Both the position numbers and the translations under genes were made by a program. A stretch of 64,000 nucleotides of DNA from Bog-473 sp963788585 (GTDB taxonomy: Bacteria > Actinomycetota > Acidimicrobiia > Acidimicrobiales > RAAP-2): assembly GCA_963788585.1 (NCBI GenBank), contig CAWBHA010000001.1, positions 62,001 through 126,000 on the forward strand. Reading direction: 5' to 3'. The notes beneath the pieces were generated by a model, which did not search any database, was not told the DNA's origin, and saw nothing but the letters and a program-made list of their open reading frames with translations. Positions 36,761-45,323 of this stretch are shown piece by piece (position 1 is the first letter of the stretch; each line of letters starts with the position of its first letter).

Positions 36761-38156
36761 TCCGCACCAAGGGGGGGCGTCGCCCGACCTGCTCGATCTG
36801 GTGTCGCCACGACGCATCCACATCGTCGGCATCGGCGGCGCCGGCATGAGTGCGATCGCGCTGGTGCTGCGGGCCATGGGCCATGACGTGTCGGGCTCGG
36901 ACCTGAAGGACTCGCCGGTGGCGGACCGGCTGCGCTCGCTCGGCATCGAGGTGGCGATGGGGCACCGAGCGGAAAACGTCATCGGAGCCGAGGCGTTGAC
37001 CTACTCGCCCGCGGTGCCACCGGAGAACGTCGAGCTCGTCGAGGCGCGGGCCCGCGGGATCCTCGTCGTGCCCCGCTCCGAGATGTTGGCCGCCATCTGT
37101 GCCACACGACGGTGCCTCGCCGTCGCCGGGACGCACGGCAAGACCACGACGGCGTCGATGCTCGCGCTCATCCTGGTCGAGGCCGGGATGCGACCGTCCT
37201 TCCTCATCGGCGCCGACGTCAACGAGATCGGAACGAACGCCGTCTGGGATACGGGGGACTGGCTCGTGGTCGAGGCGGACGAGAGCTACGGCACGTTCCA
37301 GGCGCTCCGGCCCGACCTGGCGATCCTCACCAGCGTCGAGCCCGATCACCTCGACTATTACGGCACATTCGACGCGCTGCGCGACGCCTTTGCGTACTTC
37401 GTCGGCTTGGCGTCCGCTGGAGCCGTTGTCTGCGTGGACGACCCCGAAGCCGCCGCCATCGGCGAAGCGCGCGGGGCCGTGGGGGTAGGGATCGCGGAGG
37501 GCGCCACGTATCGCATGCGCGACCTCGGGCAGAGCCGCAGCTCGAGCTCCTTCTCGTTGCACGGCCCCGCCGGGGAACTGGGGTCCCTGCGCATCGGCGT
37601 CCCGGGCCTCCACAACGCCCGCAATGCCGGGGTGGCGGCCGTCGCCGCATTGCAGGCCGGTGCCCCGTTCGAGGCAGTCCAGTCGGCTTTGGCCCGCTTC
37701 GCCGGCGTGACGCGCCGCTTCGAGTTCCGCGGCGAAGCCGGCGGGGTGACCTTCGTCGACGACTACGCCCACCTGCCCGGTGAGGTGCGCATGGCCCTCG
37801 CGACGGCCAAGACCGGGGGATGGGGTCGGATCGTGGCCGTCTTCCAGCCACACCGCTTCACCCGGACCGCGGCGCTGGCCGAGCAGTTCGGCACCGCGTT
37901 CGTCGACGCGGACGAACTCGTCGTGACCGACATCTACAGCGCCGGCGAGCGACCAGTCCCCGGTGTCTCGGGGAGGCTGGTGGCCGATGCCGTCCGGGCC
38001 CAGGACCCGCGGCTGCCCGTTTCCTACGCCCCCGGCTGGGAGGAGATGCGTCAGGCCGTCGCGGCCGTCCTCCGCCCGGGTGACCTCTGCCTCACGCTGG
38101 GCGCGGGGGATCTCACGTTGCTCCCCGACGCATTGCTCGAATCGCCTACATGGTGA
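36744..38156 (+). CDS. murC: UDP-N-acetylmuramate-L-alanine ligase MurC
   Basis: A 470-residue Mur ligase. The N domain has IHIVGIGGAGMSAIALVL, the ATP loop is VAGTHGKTTTASMLALIL, and further motifs are VEADESYGTF, EPDHLDYYG and DDYAHLPGEV. It adds L-alanine to UDP-MurNAc. The ATG at 36744 has GGAG 7 nt upstream; an ATG two codons later is possible. Both ends overlap neighbours (murG and murB), so the murG-murC-murB string is tightly coupled. Confidence 0.95.
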   Translation: MRMPADPHQGGASPDLLDLVSPRRIHIVGIGGAGMSAIALVLRAMGHDVSGSDLKDSPVADRLRSLGIEVAMGHRAENVIGAEALTYSPAVPPENVELVEARARGILVVPRSEMLAAICATRRCLAVAGTHGKTTTASMLALILVEAGMRPSFLIGADVNEIGTNAVWDTGDWLVVEADESYGTFQALRPDLAILTSVEPDHLDYYGTFDALRDAFAYFVGLASAGAVVCVDDPEAAAIGEARGAVGVGIAEGATYRMRDLGQSRSSSSFSLHGPAGELGSLRIGVPGLHNARNAGVAAVAALQAGAPFEAVQSALARFAGVTRRFEFRGEAGGVTFVDDYAHLPGEVRMALATAKTGGWGRIVAVFQPHRFTRTAALAEQFGTAFVDADELVVTDIYSAGERPVPGVSGRLVADAVRAQDPRLPVSYAPGWEEMRQAVAAVLRPGDLCLTLGAGDLTLLPDALLESPTW

Positions 38157-39155
38157 CGCCGAACGACGCCTACGGCGCACTGGCGGCGACCCTCGGGGAA
38201 CGCGCCACCCTGCTCGGGCCACTCGGGCCGCTCACCACGTACGGCGTGGGTGGCCCGGCCGCGGTCCTGGTCGAAGTCGAGGGTCCGGCCGACCTCGACG
38301 TGGTGCGGGCGGCGCTGCACGGCTGGGAGCTGCCCCTCTTCGTGCTCGGCCGGGGCTCCAACCTGCTCGTGGCCGATGCCGGGTTCGACGGCGTCGTCGT
38401 CCACCTCGGTGGGGGCTTCGCGGGTCTCGACCTTCCGCGAGCGACCGCGACGGCGGCGCGACGCGATCGAGCGAACCGCCTGTCGTGCGCAGCGGGAGCG
38501 GCTCTGGCGCTCCCGGTGCTGGCTCGCCGCGTCGCCGATGCGGGATGGTCGGGCCTCTCCTGGGCCGTCGGCGTGCCCGGATCGGTCGGGGGTGCCGTTC
38601 GCATGAACGCGGGGGGACACGGGTCGGACTTGGCGTCGTGCCTCCTGCGCTACACGTGGGTCGACCTCAGCGGGGATGGCGGAGGCACCGACGGTGTCGC
38701 CCGCCTCGACTACGGCTACCGGTCATCTGCGGTCGGGGCCACACATCTCGTGCTCGACGCAGAGCTTGCCGTGAAGGCGGGGTCGGTCCAGGCCGAACAG
38801 GAGGCTGTGTCGGCCGTCGTCAAGTGGAGGCGGGAGCATCAACCCGGGGGGTCGAACGCCGGGATCGGTCTTCACCAACCCGGAGGGAGACTCGGCCGGG
38901 CGGCTGATAGAGGCCGCCGGGCTGAAGGGCCTGCGGATGGGGACGGCGCATGTGTCGGAGAAGCACGCCAACTTCATCCAGGCCGACAAGGACGGTCGTG
39001 CGGACGACGTCCGTGCGCTGATGGAGCACGTCCGCGCCGTGGTCGCAGAGCGGACCGGGACGACCCTGCGCACCGAGGTCCGCCTCCTCGGCTTCGGCGA
39101 CGGGAAGACTGGTCCGATGGTGGAGCGGACGGGCGAGCGAGGAGGGCCGGGGTGA
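38150..39155 (+). CDS. murB: UDP-N-acetylenolpyruvoylglucosamine reductase MurB (frameshifted)
   Basis: FAD-binding features are TTYGVGGPAAVLVEVEGPADL, FVLGRGSNLLVADAGFDG and GVPGSVGGAVRMNAGGHGSD. The frame breaks near 38862-38870 in AAC GCC GGG A TCG; removing one base restores NAGSVFTNPEGDSAGRLIEAAG, which carries the family's catalytic-loop sequence, and runs through KHANFIQADKDGRADDV to the TGA at 39153-39155. The rebuilt length is 334 residues. MurB reduces the enolpyruvyl group with NADPH to make UDP-MurNAc. Its stop overlaps the GTG start of ftsQ. Confidence 0.9.
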
Positions 39156-40029
39156 CGCCGAGTGCGCCGACCCGTCCGGCGCCGCGACCGGCTTCCGCAC
39201 CGGGCCGGCGGCGAGCGGCGGGGGGCGTGGGGGTGGTCGTGGGAGCAGAGGCGGTGGTGGCAAGGGCGGGCGGAATCGCATCGACCCGCGGATCTCGGAC
39301 CGACGCACGGCCGTCATCCGCGCCCAGGGGCGACGGCGATTGCTCATCGTCCTCATCGGGCTCGCCGGCACGGGGCTCCTCGTGGGCGCGTGGTTCCTCG
39401 TGCACACGTCGCTCTTCTCCGCCCGCTCCATCACGGTGGTCGGCAATGTGCACGAGACGGCGGCGCAGGTCGTGGCGCAGTCAGGGCTGGCCAGTCACCC
39501 ACCCCTGCTCGATGTCAACGCGGGCGGCAGCGGCGCGGATCGAGCAATTGCCGTGGGTACGGACGGCCAGCGTCCACGTGTCGTGGCCCGACGGCGTCCA
39601 CATCGCGGTGACCGAGGAGATGCCGCAGTTCGTGGTCGGCTGCAGCTGCCGACCGCTGGGTCACGTTGAGCAACGACGGGCGCGTCCTGAGCGAGTCGAC
39701 GACCCGACCGCCCGGGCTGCTGCTCCTCACCGTGCCGCAGCCTCCCGGCGCGCCGGGGACCATCCTGCCCGCCAAGGACGCCGCAGGACTCCGGGTCGCC
39801 TCGACCTTGCCCGCCTCCTTCGCCGCTCAGGTGACCGGCGTCACCGTGGAGCCGACCGGCTGGGTGCAGCTCTCGCTGACCACCCCGGTCCTGGTGGATA
39901 TCGGATCGGCCACCGCAGCTCACGGAGAAGTACGAGGACGTGTCGTCCGTTCTCTCCGGGGCCACCCTGCACAATGGGGATGTGATCGACGTCAGCATCC
40001 CCAACGCCGTCACGGTGACGGCAGGGTGA
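39152..40029 (+). CDS. ftsQ: Cell-division protein FtsQ (four frameshifts)
   Basis: Reading needs four frame changes, near 39214 (G-run, one base missing), 39530, 39645 and 39915 (one extra base each). The sum is +2, so the rebuilt frame closes exactly, at 291 residues. Pieces in order: a Gly/Arg-rich tail ending RNRIDPRISDRRTAVIRAQG; a membrane helix (LLIVLIGLAGTGLLVGAWFL); the POTRA domain SARSITVVGNVHETAAQVV; then RIEQLPWVRTASVHVSWPDGVHIAVTE and DRWVTLSNDGRVL, classic FtsQ/DivIB. FtsQ recruits the septal synthesis complex. So many errors in an otherwise conserved gene suggest poor local consensus rather than loss. Confidence 0.8.
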
Positions 40030-40038
40030 CGGTGGTGC

Positions 40039-40068
40039 TTGACCAGCCCGAACGGCCCCCCGTATGGT
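40039..40068 (+). promoter_or_regulatory. Candidate ftsZ promoter
   Basis: TTGACC (40039-40044) and TATGGT (40063-40068) are separated by 18 bases, about 140 bases before the ftsZ ATG in the 179-base gap after ftsQ. A small hairpin, AACCTT-CCCCA-AAGGTT (40097-40113), lies between promoter and gene. A dedicated ftsZ promoter is usual in bacteria. Confidence 0.5.
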
Positions 40069-40208
40069 GGGATCACGTCGCCGAACTGTGAACATCAACC
40101 TTCCCCAAAGGTTCAGGGATGGTTTCTTGATCTCACGTCCCCGGTGACGCTCGGCGAAACCCATCAGCGAGCTACCGGTCGACGATCGACCCGAGGACGA
40201 GGGAAATC

Positions 40209-41316
40209 ATGACGACCGTGCCTTCCCAGGGCAACTACCTGGCAGTGATCAAGGTGGTCGGGGTCGGGGGCGCTGGCGTGAACGCCGTCAACCGGATGAT
40301 CGACTCGGGCCTGCGCAACGTCGAGTTCATCGCCGCCAACACGGATGCCCAGGCTCTGCTGATGAGCGACGCCGACCTGAAGCTCGACATTGGGCGCCAG
40401 CTCACCCGCGGGCTGGGCGCGGGGAGCGACCCCGAAGTGGGACGCCTCGCCGCCGAGGAGCACCGTCCCGAGATCGAGGAGGCCCTGCAGGGCGCCGACA
40501 TGGTCTTCATCACCGCCGGCAAGGGCGGTGGGACCGGCACTGGAGGCGCGCCCGTGTTCGCCGAGATCGCCAAGGGCGTCGGCGCCCTGACGATCGGCGT
40601 GGTGACTCGGCCCTTCAGTTTCGAGGGCCGCCGGCGTGCCATGCAGGCGGAGAAGGGGATTCAGGTCCTCAAGGAGAAGGTCGACACCCTCATCGTCATC
40701 CCGAACGACCGACTGCTCACCGTGTCCAACGACAAGACGAGCATGGTGAACGCGTTCAGGATGGCGGACGAGGTCCTGCTCCAGGGGGTTCGCGGCATCA
40801 CCGACCTGATCACGGTGCCGGGGCTGATCAACACCGACTTCGCCGACGTGAAGATGGTCATGACCAACGCGGGCACCGCCATCATGGGCATCGGCTCTTC
40901 CATCGGCGAAGGCCGTGCTGCCAACGCGGCCCGCGCGGCGATCACGTCACCGCTGCTCGAAGCCTCGATCGAGGGTGCCCGCGGCATGGTGCTCAACATC
41001 GCCGGCGGCTCCGACCTCGGGCTGTTCGAGGTGAACGAGGCGGCGGAGATCATCCATGCCGTGGCCCACCCGGACGCCAACATCATCTTCGGCGCCGTGA
41101 TCGACGACAACATGGGCGACGAGGTGCGCGTCACCGTCATCGCCGCCGGCTTCGAACGCTGGGAGGACGGTGCGCCGCCTTCCAAGTCGGGTGAACTGAC
41201 CTCCGCCATCTTCGATACTCCGGAGCCGGTCGACATCTTCGCCGACGCGCACGGGATCCGAGGACGAGTTCGACCTGGGTGACGACGATTTCGACGTCCC
41301 CTCCTTCCTCCGCTAA
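40209..41316 (+). CDS. ftsZ: Cell-division tubulin FtsZ (frameshifted near the 3' end)
   Basis: The GTPase core is intact: IKVVGVGGAGVNAVNRM, the tubulin signature GGGTGTG (residues 106-112), VVTRPFSFEGRRR, PGLINTDFADVKMVM (T7 loop) and LNIAGGSDLGLFEVNEAA. The frame as written stops at 41282 after an arginine-rich shadow. Dropping one A near 41255 (GGG A TCC) opens EDEFDLGDDDFDVPSFLR ending at a TAA at 41314-41316, the conserved C-terminal peptide that binds SepF. The rebuilt length is 368 residues. AGGGA lies 4 nt before the ATG. FtsZ forms the Z-ring. Confidence 0.95.
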
Positions 41317-42155
41317 CCCTCCCGGCGACCTTCCCGCCGTCCGCGCGGTCGCACAGCGGCTCGTCCGTGTCCGCCAACGCATCGAGAACGCCGGAGGCGA
41401 TCCCGAACGGGTTCGCATCATCGGTGTCACCAAGGGCTTCGGGCCTCCCGTCGTGGGGTTGGCGCGGGCGGCCGGACTTCGTGACCTGGGCGAGAACTAC
41501 GCCGCTGAGCTGGTGGCCAAGGCCGCGTCCCAAGGCGAAGGACCAGGCACGTCGAAGTCCGTGGCATGGCACTTCCTCGGTGCGGTGCAGCAGAACAAGG
41601 TGGCCCGGCTGGCCCCACTCGTCGCCCTGTGGCAGAGCGTGGCCCGGGAGGTCGAGGGCGCGCGCATCGCGCGGCAGCGCGCCGGGCGCGGCAGTCCTCG
41701 TCCAGGTCGAGACGACCGGCTTGCCCGGCCGCAACGGCTGCGCGCCGGCTGCGGTGGGGGAGTTGGTGGGGAAACTCCGCGCGCTCGGGCTCGACGTACG
41801 CGGTCTCATGACCGTGGCGGCACCGGGTTTGACGGCCGCGCGGGCGTCCTTCGAGAGCGTGCGGCGCTTGGCCGACGACCTGGAGTTGGAGGAGCGCTCG
41901 ATGGGAATGAGCGAGGACCTGGAGGCTGCGGTGGCGGCCGGTTCGACCATGGTGCGCATCGGGCGAGCCCTCTTCGGCGAACGTGCCACATCAGGTGAAG
42001 ATCCACGTCGGAAGCACGCCCCATGTCGGAAGAACGCTCCACGTCAGGAGAACGCCGCACCCCTGGTTCTGGCGGAGACGGAGCTTGACCTCATCTACGC
42101 AGCGGGTTTCGAGGACCCGCCCAGGTTGCCGAGCAGGCACTACGCTGTCCGCTGA
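41279..42155 (+). CDS. yggS: PLP homeostasis protein YggS (frameshifted, extended)
   Basis: A PLP-binding alanine-racemase-like barrel with RIIGVTKGFGPPVVGLARAAGL (lysine in VTK), LGENYAAELVAKA and WHFLGAVQQNKV. The frame shifts near 41690 (GGG C GCG, one extra base), restoring AAVLVQVETTGLPGRNGCAP and later SMGMSEDLEAAVAAGSTMVRIGRALFGER. The usual protein ends there. Here the frame continues through four 18-bp repeats and about 30 further residues. The start is a GTG overlapping the true ftsZ end by 38 bases. YggS keeps free pyridoxal phosphate balanced and often sits between ftsZ and sepF. Confidence 0.85.
41984..42055 (+). repeat. Four 18-bp tandem repeats in yggS
   Basis: Four imperfect 18-base units start at 41984, 42002, 42020 and 42038. 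Each codes for six residues, giving a basic Pro/Arg/Lys stretch after the normal YggS end. The unit length is a multiple of three, so copy changes would keep the frame. Confidence 0.65.
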
Positions 42156-42166
42156 CAGGAGAAGGC

Positions 42167-42769
42167 ATGTCACCCTCGTTTATGAAGAAGACCATGGTCT
42201 ACCTCGGCCTGCTCGACGACGAGTACGACGAGTACGACGACCTCGAGGATCGCGCGCCCCGTGGGTTCTCGGCCGCCACCCGGGTCGAGCCGCGCAATCA
42301 GGAGTACGAGCAGGCCGAGGAATTCAGCGGAGGGATGAGCCGCGTGCGTACCATCCCGCGAGAGTCGGCGGTGCCGAGCCAGCCGTCACGCCCTGCCCCG
42401 AGCAACGTGGCGCCGAGGCCCACGCCCGTGCGCGCCATGCCTGTCGACACGACCATCGACCCCACCGGGCCCGCCGCGGCCCCGGCGTCCTCCACGGCCC
42501 GTGTGCACGTCGTAGCCCCGTCACGCTTCGGCGACGCCAAGGAGATCGCTGACCGCCTCAAGGACAACCGACCGGTCATCGTGAACCTCCAGATGGCCGA
42601 TCGCGACCTGCAGCGGCGCATGATCGATTTCTGCAGCGGGGTGACCTACGCCCTGAGCGGCGAGATGGAGAAGGTGGCGGACCAGGTCTTCCTGCTGGCG
42701 CCGACCAATGTGAAGGTCTCCGACGAAGAACGGCAGCGACTGGTAGAGCGCGGTTTCGGCCGCGACTAG
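42167..42769 (+). CDS. sepF: Cell-division protein SepF
   Basis: A 200-residue protein with a short N-terminal amphipathic helix (MSPSFMKKTMVYLGL), an acidic Asp/Glu/Tyr stretch, a Pro/Ala-rich linker, and a C-terminal SepF domain with SRFGDAKEIADRLKDNRPVIVNLQ, RRMIDFCSGVTYALSGEMEKV and VFLLAP. SepF anchors FtsZ to the membrane and is the usual anchor where FtsA is absent, as here. The ribosome binding site AGGAGAAGG lies just before the ATG. Confidence 0.95.
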   Translation: MSPSFMKKTMVYLGLLDDEYDEYDDLEDRAPRGFSAATRVEPRNQEYEQAEEFSGGMSRVRTIPRESAVPSQPSRPAPSNVAPRPTPVRAMPVDTTIDPTGPAAAPASSTARVHVVAPSRFGDAKEIADRLKDNRPVIVNLQMADRDLQRRMIDFCSGVTYALSGEMEKVADQVFLLAPTNVKVSDEERQRLVERGFGRD

Positions 42770-42790
42770 AAGCACTACCCTCGTGGGCTG

Positions 42791-43048
42791 GTGAACATCT
42801 TCCGTCTGCTCGCGTGGCTGATCGAGGCCTACATCTGGCTGATCATGTTCCCCTACGCCATCTTGAGCTGGTTCCGGATCCAGCCGGGCACGACGCTGGC
42901 CCGGATCCAGTACTTCCTCTACCAAGCGACCGAGCCCGTCCTGCGCCCGGTGCGACGGATCATCAAGCCGATGGGGGGTCTGGACTGGTCGTTTCTGGTG
43001 GTCATCCTGGTGGCCCAGTTCGTGCTGATCCCCGTCCTGACAACGTAA
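42791..43048 (+). CDS. yggT: YggT-family membrane protein
   Basis: An 85-residue protein with two hydrophobic helices (about 3-27 and 67-84) and YFLYQATEPVLRPVRRIIKPMGGLDWSF between them, the YggT signature. The exact function is unknown; in dcw clusters it sits between sepF and divIVA. It starts at a GTG 21 bases after sepF with no strong ribosome binding site. Confidence 0.9.
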   Translation: MNIFRLLAWLIEAYIWLIMFPYAILSWFRIQPGTTLARIQYFLYQATEPVLRPVRRIIKPMGGLDWSFLVVILVAQFVLIPVLTT

Positions 43049-43092
43049 GCCACAACGTCAGGACCATTACTGGAATCGCAGGAGGGGATGGT

Positions 43093-43098
43093 TAGACT
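43093..43098 (+). promoter_or_regulatory. Candidate leaderless -10 box of divIVA
   Basis: TAGACT ends 8 nt before the divIVA ATG, and no Shine-Dalgarno sequence fits the gap, so the transcript probably starts at or next to the start codon. An AGGAGGGG run lies upstream of the box, too far from the ATG to act as a ribosome binding site. Confidence 0.45.
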
Positions 43099-43106
43099 CG
43101 GCCCCC

Positions 43107-43862
43107 ATGGACAATTCCCAGGCACCTGCATCGATTCTCGAGACTCTGCGCACCGTCGAGTTCCGGCTCGGGCTGAAGGGCTACAACGTCGACGAGGTCG
43201 ATGAGTACCTGGACAAGGCGGCCCAGGAGGCCGAGGCACTCCAAGAGCACGTCCGCCAGCTGAACGAGCGGCTGCGCCAGGCGAGCGAGCGGATCGCGCA
43301 GCTCGAGCGCGACAAGCGGGCCGCGCCGGTCGCCGCCGTTCCCGACGAGACGGCCGCGGTGGCGGCCTCGGACGCGGCTGCGCTGTCCGACGAGACGCTG
43401 CAGCGCACGCTGCTGTTGGCCCAGAAATTCGTCGACCAGACCAAGCGCGAGAGCGAGGCCGAGGCCGCTGGCGTCATCGCCCAGGCTGAAGAGACGGCCC
43501 GAGCCGCGATCGCCGCCGCCGAGGCGACGTCGGCGCAGCTGCAGGCCGAGACGCACCAGGCGCTGCGCGAGGAGGTGACCCGACTCGAGTCCACCCGCAC
43601 CGACCTGGCCGCCGACGTCGAGAGCATGGCGCGCCACCTCGAGTCTGAGCGAAACCGGTTGCACGGCGCGCTGTCCGAGATCCTGAAGTGGGTGGATGAG
43701 AACGTGCAGCCGGCCAATTCGCTGATGGGGATCAAGCCCAAGGCGGTCGCCCCGAAGACCACCCCGGGGGTGGGTGAGCCTGGGCTTCCCGAGGCCGACG
43801 ACGGCGCACCTACCCTGAACCTGCAGAGCGCCTCGGTGACCGGAGCGCCTCGACCCCTCTGA
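43107..43862 (+). CDS. divIVA: DivIVA / Wag31-like protein
   Basis: A 251-residue protein with the N-terminal DivIVA domain (VEFRLGLKGYNVDEVDEYLDKAAQE), a coiled coil (residues about 35-75), a second long coiled coil (about 105-205; SDETLQRTLLLAQKFVDQTK to the LESERNRLHGALSEI region), and an unstructured tail. Such proteins recognise curved membrane at poles and septa and direct cell-wall growth in actinobacteria. Ala/Glu richness is normal for the family. It closes the dcw cluster and is followed by a hairpin. Confidence 0.93.
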   Translation: MDNSQAPASILETLRTVEFRLGLKGYNVDEVDEYLDKAAQEAEALQEHVRQLNERLRQASERIAQLERDKRAAPVAAVPDETAAVAASDAAALSDETLQRTLLLAQKFVDQTKRESEAEAAGVIAQAEETARAAIAAAEATSAQLQAETHQALREEVTRLESTRTDLAADVESMARHLESERNRLHGALSEILKWVDENVQPANSLMGIKPKAVAPKTTPGVGEPGLPEADDGAPTLNLQSASVTGAPRPL

Positions 43863-43863
43863 A

Positions 43864-43890
43864 CACCAGGCCCCCGGTGGCCTGGGGGTG
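43864..43890 (+). terminator. Hairpin after divIVA
   Basis: AGGCC (43868-43872) and GGCCT (43879-43883) form a stem with a 6-base loop, extended by CACC/GGTG with a small G bulge. It begins 2 bases after the divIVA stop. No T-run follows. It probably ends the dcw transcript. Confidence 0.5.
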
Positions 43891-43899
43891 TCCGCAGTG

Positions 43900-43928
43900 T
43901 TGCCCGAGCCCTGGCGGTCCGGTATCGT
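43900..43928 (+). promoter_or_regulatory. Candidate promoter of the H1-like/DksA gene
   Basis: TTGCCC (43900-43905) and TATCGT (43923-43928) lie 17 bases apart. The predicted transcript would have about a 60-base leader ending in an AGGAGGG ribosome binding site before the ATG at 43996. Confidence 0.5.
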
Positions 43929-43995
43929 CACCCGCTCCCCGGACGAGGTCGTGGCGGGGAAATCGGCCTTTTGACCTGGTCCGTAGGAGGGAACG

Positions 43996-44853
43996 ATGAC
44001 CCCATCGAGCAAGGGTGCCCGGCCCAAACGGGCGTCCGGGTCGCGTTCGGGTGCGCCCACCTCGTCACGGGCCGGGAAGAAAAAGGCAACGGGCAAGGTT
44101 GCTGCAACAGCTAGAAAGCGTCCCGCACTCCCCAAGAAGAAGGCAGCTCCCGTTGTGAAGAAGGCAGCCACCACGACCAAGAAGACCGCGCCGGCCGCGA
44201 AGAAGACAACGCCGCCGGTCAAGAAGGCCGCTCCCACTGTGGCGAAGAAGGCGGCCACGGCCAAGAAGGCGGCGTCGGCACCCAAGAAGGCCGCTTCGGC
44301 AACGAAGAAGACGGCCCCGCCGGCCAAGAAGGCCGCTCCCGCTGTGGCGAAGAAGACGGCGCCGCCGGCCAAGAAGGGAACGGCGTCCGGCAACGGGTCG
44401 GCGGCGACCCGGACGGCGTTCACACCCAAACCCAGGCCCAAACCGCCGGCGCCGGTGCGGCCGAAGACCGGCCCCTACGCCAAAGACGCCAAGTTCCTCG
44501 AAGAGGTACGGGAGCTCTTGGAGGCCGAGCGTGCCATCTACCAGGAGCAGGCGACGTCGCTGCGCGCCGAGGCCGACTCGCTCGCGCTCGAGCGGGAGCC
44601 CGGTGACGTGCAATTCGACGAGGAGTCCGGCGAAGGTGGGACGGTAACCGTCGACCGCGAGCGCAACCTGGCGCTGTCGGGTCAGGCGACGATCGCCGTC
44701 GAGGAGATCGACGATGCGTCGCGGCGTATCGCCGACAAGACCTATGGGTATTGCGAGCGCTGCTTCCAGCCCATTCCCAAGCCTCGCCTGCGGGCGCTGC
44801 CCTTCGCCCGGCTCTGCGTGGCCTGCAAGAGCGGGGGGCTGTCGCGGCGCTGA
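43996..44853 (+). CDS. Histone-H1-like tail fused to DksA/TraR zinc finger
   Basis: 285 residues in two parts. Residues 1-150 are Lys/Ala/Pro repeats of the AAPAKK type seen in histone-H1-like bacterial proteins (Hc1, AlgP). Residues 160-285 are a DksA/TraR domain: a helical coiled-coil segment (KFLEEVRELLEAERAIYQEQATS) and the four-cysteine zinc finger CERC-x16-CVAC. DksA proteins bind the RNA polymerase secondary channel; the tail would bind DNA. Asp-x-x-Asp residues at the coiled-coil tip, essential in E. coli DksA, are not obvious, so direct polymerase action is unproven. lspA follows within 12 bases. Confidence 0.9.
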   Translation: MTPSSKGARPKRASGSRSGAPTSSRAGKKKATGKVAATARKRPALPKKKAAPVVKKAATTTKKTAPAAKKTTPPVKKAAPTVAKKAATAKKAASAPKKAASATKKTAPPAKKAAPAVAKKTAPPAKKGTASGNGSAATRTAFTPKPRPKPPAPVRPKTGPYAKDAKFLEEVRELLEAERAIYQEQATSLRAEADSLALEREPGDVQFDEESGEGGTVTVDRERNLALSGQATIAVEEIDDASRRIADKTYGYCERCFQPIPKPRLRALPFARLCVACKSGGLSRR

Positions 44854-44864
44854 CCCGGCCGCGG

Positions 44865-45323
44865 GTGGTGGCATTCGCCATCGCCGCGATCGTCGTGGTG
44901 GCCGATCGGGTGACCACTGCCGTGGCCGTCGACCACCTCCATGCGGTGCGGCACCTGTGGGGACCGGTGGGGCTGGCCATGACCTTCAACTCGGGCTTCG
45001 CCTTCAGCCTTTTCAGCGGCCGGGCCGTCGTGGTGACGGTGCTTCTCTGTGTCGGCGTGGTGGTCTTGGCGGTCGTCGTGGCCCAGGTCCGGACGATGCC
45101 GCTGGCCGTCGGGGCAGGACTGGTGCTGGGCGGCGCCGTGGGCAACCTGAGCGAGCGCATCGCGGGGCCCCGCGGCGGCCGCGTGCCTGACTTCATCACG
45201 CTCGACTACTGGCCGACGTTCAACCTGGCTGACGCCTGTGTGACGATCGGCGTCATCATCGTCGTCGCGGCGGTGCTGTTCGGAGGGGGACGCTCCGACC
45301 TCCCCGCAGAGGGGGCGGCGTGA
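44865..45323 (+). CDS. lspA: Lipoprotein signal peptidase LspA
   Basis: About 152 residues with four helices. Conserved blocks are VADRVTTAVAV (first Asp), MTFNSGFAFSLFSG (the N-x-G-x-x-F segment), GGAVGNLSERI (usual GNLxDR, with Asp replaced by Glu), and RVPDFITLDYWPTFNLADACVTIG, which carries both catalytic aspartates (DFI and NLAD). LspA removes signal peptides from prolipoproteins after lipidation. The start is uncertain; the GTG at 44865 comes just after the DksA-like stop, and no ribosome binding site is evident. Its stop overlaps rluD as GTGA. Confidence 0.88.
   Translation: MVAFAIAAIVVVADRVTTAVAVDHLHAVRHLWGPVGLAMTFNSGFAFSLFSGRAVVVTVLLCVGVVVLAVVVAQVRTMPLAVGAGLVLGGAVGNLSERIAGPRGGRVPDFITLDYWPTFNLADACVTIGVIIVVAAVLFGGGRSDLPAEGAA

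Noticed and set aside
44000..44420. The Lys/Ala repeat region as a DNA minisatellite error
   Set aside because: The repeats are degenerate at the DNA level, stay in frame and continue into an intact zinc finger, so the region is real coding sequence.
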